From contig NZ_JRFE01000051.1 in the NCBI RefSeq assembly GCF_000756305.1, positions 1 to 38,247 on the forward strand: DNA of 38,247 bases, given 5' to 3'. This DNA comes from Myxosarcina sp. GI1. Its GTDB lineage: Bacteria; Cyanobacteriota; Cyanobacteriia; Cyanobacteriales; Xenococcaceae. A program made the translations under genes and the position numbers. Positions 35,113-38,247 of the stretch are shown piece by piece (within the stretch, counting starts at the first letter, position 1; every line of letters starts with the position of its first letter). The notes below the pieces were generated by a model that saw nothing but the letters and a program-made list of their open reading frames with translations, did not search any database and was not told where the DNA came from.

Positions 35113-35925
35113 CTATTTATTCCTGGTAGGCTGTAGTCGTTGTATCTCAGCAGCAATTTGGTCTTTATACTTAGCAGGGGCGAGAGTGTAAGCTGTTTCC
35201 AAAGTAGGTTTGGCAGCTTCGACTTGTCCTTTTCTTTCTAATACCAAAGCTTTGGCTAGTACGGGACGAAAATCTTTGCTATTAGCACTGGCAAGCTTAT
35301 CATAAGTAGCGATCGCCTCATCGTATTTTTCGCTATTGACATAGAGTTCTCCCAACAGCAATTTTACCGAAGTCGAGTCAATAGAGTCACCCCGCTCTTT
35401 ATCGCTAGCTGCCAGTTGGAGTGTATCTTGAAGTAAAGCGATCGCGCGTTCGGGTAGATTCTGACTTAAATATAAATTTGCCATACCTCCTAATGCCATA
35501 ACATCTCCAGGATGCTCGGCTAAAATCTGACGATAAGCTGTAGCCGCACCTTCATAGTCTTCAATCTGCTGTTTGGCTTGAGCCAAAAGGATACCGTATT
35601 CGCTCTGTTGGGGATGTAATCGCGCTAATTTTTCTAACGGTGCGATCGCTTTTTCTAGATCCTTTTGTTCGAGCCTGATTTGTAGTAAACCGCGTAATGC
35701 TGTCTCATTATCAGCTTCACGCTGTAGCACTTTTTCATATCCAGAAGCTTCAGCATCTAGTCTTGCTAAATCTGTTTTAGAAATTGATGTAGTTTGATAC
35801 TCGCTCTCAGGCTTGCTTTTCCCTTCTACAATGCTACTAACAACTGGCAGTGCGGAAAAAACTACCAGAGAAAATAACATCAGACCTAAAACTACATAGA
35901 GCCAACTTTTTTGCTTTCGCTGCAT
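35113..35925 (-). CDS. Membrane-anchored TPR protein
   Basis: 270 residues. One N-terminal membrane helix (about 9-28, LYVVLGLMLFSLVVFSALPV) is followed by about five tetratricopeptide repeats from 55 to 265 (for example YEKVLQREADNETALRGLLQ, YRQILAEHPGDVMALGGMAN and YDKLASANSKDFRPVLAKAL). The C-terminus is basic. It probably serves as a scaffold at the inner or thylakoid membrane. I cannot name a partner. It sits just before the PlsC-like gene on the same strand, 6 bases apart. Confidence 0.85.
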   Translation of the reverse strand: MQRKQKSWLYVVLGLMLFSLVVFSALPVVSSIVEGKSKPESEYQTTSISKTDLARLDAEASGYEKVLQREADNETALRGLLQIRLEQKDLEKAIAPLEKLARLHPQQSEYGILLAQAKQQIEDYEGAATAYRQILAEHPGDVMALGGMANLYLSQNLPERAIALLQDTLQLAASDKERGDSIDSTSVKLLLGELYVNSEKYDEAIATYDKLASANSKDFRPVLAKALVLERKGQVEAAKPTLETAYTLAPAKYKDQIAAEIQRLQPTRNK

Positions 35926-36068
35926 AATCTCAACGATAGATTTTACTCATATAATAAGCAGATTAGATTAAACTTGTGTTGCATCTTTACTCGACCAACT
36001 TTGCTATCGTTTATCCTAAACATGGAAGCTAAATAATTTTACGCTTTCGAGTCTAGTCTGTCTATCTA

Positions 36069-36094
36069 CCTGCGGGCTATTGTAACCCGTCAGG
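36069..36094 (+). promoter_or_regulatory. Hairpin in the 5' region of the basic-tail protein gene
   Basis: CCTGCGGG (36069-36076) pairs with CCCGTCAGG (36086-36094) with one bulged T and a 9-base loop. It lies 63 bases before the start codon of the gene at 36157. There is no T-run, so it is not a terminator. It may be a structured leader; no riboswitch family is recognised. Confidence 0.35.
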
Positions 36095-36156
36095 AGTCTA
36101 ACGTCAGATCTCTTTTACACTCAGCTTAAGTTTAGTTCTTGCTTTAAGGTTTCGTT

Positions 36157-36939
36157 ATGAATTTGGCTAAAAAAAATTTCCCTAAAAAAAATGCTGCTTC
36201 ACCAGATCGAAGCCAGGAATCTCTCTCTACTACCACTCAAGACAACCTGGAGTCAGAACGAGAACGACAACAGCCAATTCCACCCCCATCACATCCAAGA
36301 CAATATCGTGCCATCGGACTAATTAAAGGTAAATATCAGCAAAGCGAACAAATGACTCAGGGAGTTATTGTCACCTCTGAAGGAAATAAAATAGAAGCTG
36401 TAGTGTTGGGACGAATGATCGGACTACTAAAAAATCATCTCGATCTCGAACGCGAACATCTTTGGGTAGTTTATCCTAGAACCAAAGTCGAGGAAGAAAG
36501 GCTGCACGTTCAGATTGTAGGAGTATGGGAACCCGAAACTTTAAACAAGGAATCGGACGCAGACTACAAGAGTGAGGATGCTGATAATGGTTACTTTTCA
36601 ATTCGAGGAGAAGTTATTTTTTTCTCTAGCGAAGAAAAAGTAACTGTAGTTAAAATCAAGCAGTTTCCCCGCAAAGAAGGTGAAAAACCCAAGTTTTTTA
36701 AATTAAAACTTAAGGGAGTGTTAGGCGATCGACCTTTACGACGTTTTTGGGATCTAAAAGTTCATTTAGAAGGTGAAACTTTAGTTATTGACGAAGGGAC
36801 TGATTTGGGGTTTGCCCAAAAACGCAAACCAAATAAATTTAAGAAAGACCGTAAAACTATTTCTCGTAAACCGTCTAAACCTCGCAAACCCAATACTGGT
36901 GTCAATCGCCCCATACTGCATAAAAAATCTCAAAACTAG
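36157..36939 (+). CDS. Conserved-type cyanobacterial protein with basic C-terminal tail, function unknown
   Basis: 260 residues. Residues 1-45 are polar and proline-rich, probably disordered. The core (48-215) has conserved-looking blocks: YRAIGLIKGKY (50-60), EAVVLGRMIGLLKNHLDL (80-97), LWVVYPRTK (102-110), LHVQIVGVWEPE (116-127), FSIRGEVIFF (147-156) and LGDRPLRRFWDL (189-200). This looks like a beta-rich fold. The tail (221-260) is Lys/Arg-rich, which suggests RNA or DNA binding, but I do not recognise a named family. It stands alone, converging on the DUF39 gene with 24 bases between them. The start is ATG 36157. Confidence 0.75.
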   Translation: MNLAKKNFPKKNAASPDRSQESLSTTTQDNLESERERQQPIPPPSHPRQYRAIGLIKGKYQQSEQMTQGVIVTSEGNKIEAVVLGRMIGLLKNHLDLEREHLWVVYPRTKVEEERLHVQIVGVWEPETLNKESDADYKSEDADNGYFSIRGEVIFFSSEEKVTVVKIKQFPRKEGEKPKFFKLKLKGVLGDRPLRRFWDLKVHLEGETLVIDEGTDLGFAQKRKPNKFKKDRKTISRKPSKPRKPNTGVNRPILHKKSQN

Positions 36940-36963
36940 AGACTTATTTGCTCTATCCTTCTG

Positions 36964-38169
36964 TTACTCTAGAGCAATTGAGGATTTGCGGAGGTCTTGA
37001 GCCAGAAACGAACGGTCTTTTGGTAGGGGCGCAACGGGTTCTGTCAGGGTAAATTTTCCTGCTTCTATCCACTGTTTTAACTCTTGGGCTACCTGCCGCG
37101 AAAGTGCGATGCTAGCTAGAGGGGCAACTCTGATTTTTTTGCCTTCAATGGTGATGCGTCCTTGTTTTAGTTGCTGGTAGGTAACTAAACCGAAAGTAGG
37201 GCGAACCCGTCTGGGAATCGAAAAGTCGATTACAGGAGCGACAATATCTTTATCGCCTAAAGCACATTGACAAACGACTTCTTCCGACAAAACTGGAATG
37301 GGTACTCCTACACCTAACATCAGAGAAGAACCGTAATTTCTAAAATAGCAACCTCTGACCCATTTAGAATCCATTTGTTTGGCATCGCCAATCAAGGCTA
37401 CCGTTGCCGCAGGTCCAATAGGAGCGTGATTGGACAGGCGTTTTTGCAAAGGGAAATGTTGGGTTCCTTCCCAGGCAACATAGCCAACACCTCCTCCTAA
37501 AAAAATTTTGCTGCCAATACCCACGATATTGAGATCGCAATCGTTTAGTAAGGGTGATATGGCTCCAGGACAAGAGTAAACGGCATTGCCCAACCGAGGC
37601 TGCAAAGGACCGAGATAGGTAAACAAAGGGCGATCGCCACCATTAACACCGACAATAAAATTTTGATATAGATTGCGGGGATTAAATAAATAAAATTGAT
37701 TTATTGTTTCTTTAGTAATAATATTTTCAAATTTGGCTCTGGGATAGCAATCGGTTTGTTGTCCGGTCGCTCTGATTGGGATTGGCTTTCCAGCAATCAA
37801 ATCTTCGATTACGTGACCGCCTCCACGTTGCCAAAACGATTTGTTTGCGGCAGCAGCATCTGGTAGCTCGCGATCGACTTCGGCGATCGCCGTTGCTCCT
37901 AAATACAAATCGACTGCGCCAAAACCTGCATAAGCTGGTACCCCATCGAGCCAACACTGGCGTATTTTAATTGGCGGGTCGGTATGTCCGAGATTAATTA
38001 CCGCTCCTGAAGACTCCATTGGTTCAAAAGTACCAGTACAGACGACATCTACTTGTTTGTAAGTCTTAGCTACTCCCTGTTCTTCAACTTTGGCTTTGAG
38101 TTGTTCTACCGACCAAACTACTGCTTGACGGCGGCGGATTTTGTCGTTAATTTCGGCAATAGTGACCAT
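36964..38169 (-). CDS. Homocysteine biosynthesis protein (DUF39/HcyBio family)
   Basis: 401 residues matching the DUF39/HcyBio core: VVCTGTFEPMESSGAVINLGH, then WLDGVPAYAGFGAVDLYLGA, the GGGHVIEDLIAGKPI block and GIGSKIFLGGGVGYVAWEGTQH. In methanogens and some bacteria this family takes part in making homocysteine from aspartate semialdehyde with a sulphur donor. No CBS or ferredoxin domain is fused. Conserved Cys residues (C43, C83, C213, C288, C290) are candidates for catalysis or metal binding; positions are approximate. The gene begins 5 bases after the possible stop of an upstream gene, so it may be part of an operon running in from the right. Confidence 0.9.
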   Translation of the reverse strand: MVTIAEINDKIRRRQAVVWSVEQLKAKVEEQGVAKTYKQVDVVCTGTFEPMESSGAVINLGHTDPPIKIRQCWLDGVPAYAGFGAVDLYLGATAIAEVDRELPDAAAANKSFWQRGGGHVIEDLIAGKPIPIRATGQQTDCYPRAKFENIITKETINQFYLFNPRNLYQNFIVGVNGGDRPLFTYLGPLQPRLGNAVYSCPGAISPLLNDCDLNIVGIGSKIFLGGGVGYVAWEGTQHFPLQKRLSNHAPIGPAATVALIGDAKQMDSKWVRGCYFRNYGSSLMLGVGVPIPVLSEEVVCQCALGDKDIVAPVIDFSIPRRVRPTFGLVTYQQLKQGRITIEGKKIRVAPLASIALSRQVAQELKQWIEAGKFTLTEPVAPLPKDRSFLAQDLRKSSIALE

Positions 38170-38174
38170 GATGG

Positions 38175-38247
38175 TTATTGGCTTGGCTCGCTCTTATTTA
38201 CTGGTAAATTTGGAGGTCGGGGTGAAGAAATTGGTACTGGCTTGGGG
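38175..38247 (-). CDS. Possible C-terminal end of an upstream gene, cut by the window edge
   Basis: A minus-strand frame from the right edge gives a Pro/Ser-rich tail (PKPVPISSPRPPNLP, then VNKSEPSQ) ending at TAA 38175-38177. The stop is 5 bases before the ATG of the DUF39 gene, which fits translational coupling. With only 24 codons visible, the frame choice rests on composition and spacing. Confidence 0.3.
   Translation of the reverse strand, partial: PKPVPISSPRPPNLPVNKSEPSQ

Overview
The window reads as chromosomal DNA of a cyanobacterium. The palindrome GCGATCGC (HIP1) recurs far above chance, base composition is AT-rich, and several proteins are cyanobacterial types: a KaiABC clock set, the cyanobacterial form of PanD and an EF-G paralogue. 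Family-level placement is uncertain; a Pleurocapsales-like or related large-genome unicellular or colonial lineage is a guess.

Layout. (1) 1-2127, minus: N-terminal 709 codons of a giant secreted protein (DUF4347, proprotein-convertase P-domain-like region, cadherin-like repeats), cut by the left edge. (2) 2128-3130: AT-rich spacer with one possible micro-ORF. (3) 3131-7916: a signalling block. On the minus strand an operon runs from a NarL-type receiver fused to a KaiA-like C-terminal domain (kaiA3-like), through kaiB and kaiC homologues, to a PAS histidine kinase with a degenerate receiver. A stand-alone receiver gene converges on it from the plus strand. (4) 8101-11312: a small Cys-rich protein, panD and an EF-G paralogue with a good terminator. 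(5) 11450-32263, all minus: a 16-gene Wzx/Wzy-type exopolysaccharide locus. It holds a tyrosine autokinase, a DegT aminotransferase, two different phosphoglycosyl transferases, an epimerase, four GT4 glycosyltransferases, a FemAB/GNAT-like acyltransferase, a PhyH-type dioxygenase, a sulfotransferase, a polymerase, a MurJ-like flippase, a DUF4874/DUF4832 lipoprotein and a long CapD/WbpM dehydratase. (6) 32894-32965: tRNA-Val(UAC), then about 1.1 kb of AT-rich DNA and a small HTH regulator. (7) 34465-38247: a PlsC-like acyltransferase, a TPR protein, a conserved cyanobacterial protein with a basic tail, a DUF39 homocysteine-biosynthesis protein, and possibly the tail of another gene.

How the genes work together. 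The most notable system is kaiA3-like / kaiB / kaiC / histidine kinase. It resembles a complete second, non-canonical Kai clock with its own output kinase: KaiC keeps both Walker A motifs, the catalytic Glu pairs and the Ser-Thr phosphorylation pair, and KaiA3 keeps a phosphorylatable Asp. The polysaccharide locus can be read as a pathway: nucleotide-sugar modification (CapD, DegT, epimerase), transfer to undecaprenyl phosphate (EpsL/PglC-like and WecA-like enzymes), chain building by GT4 enzymes, decoration (sulfotransferase, acyltransferase, dioxygenase), flipping, polymerisation, and chain-length/export control by the Wzc-like kinase. No Wza-type outer-membrane exporter and no sugar N-acetyltransferase of the PglD/EpsM kind is present in the window.
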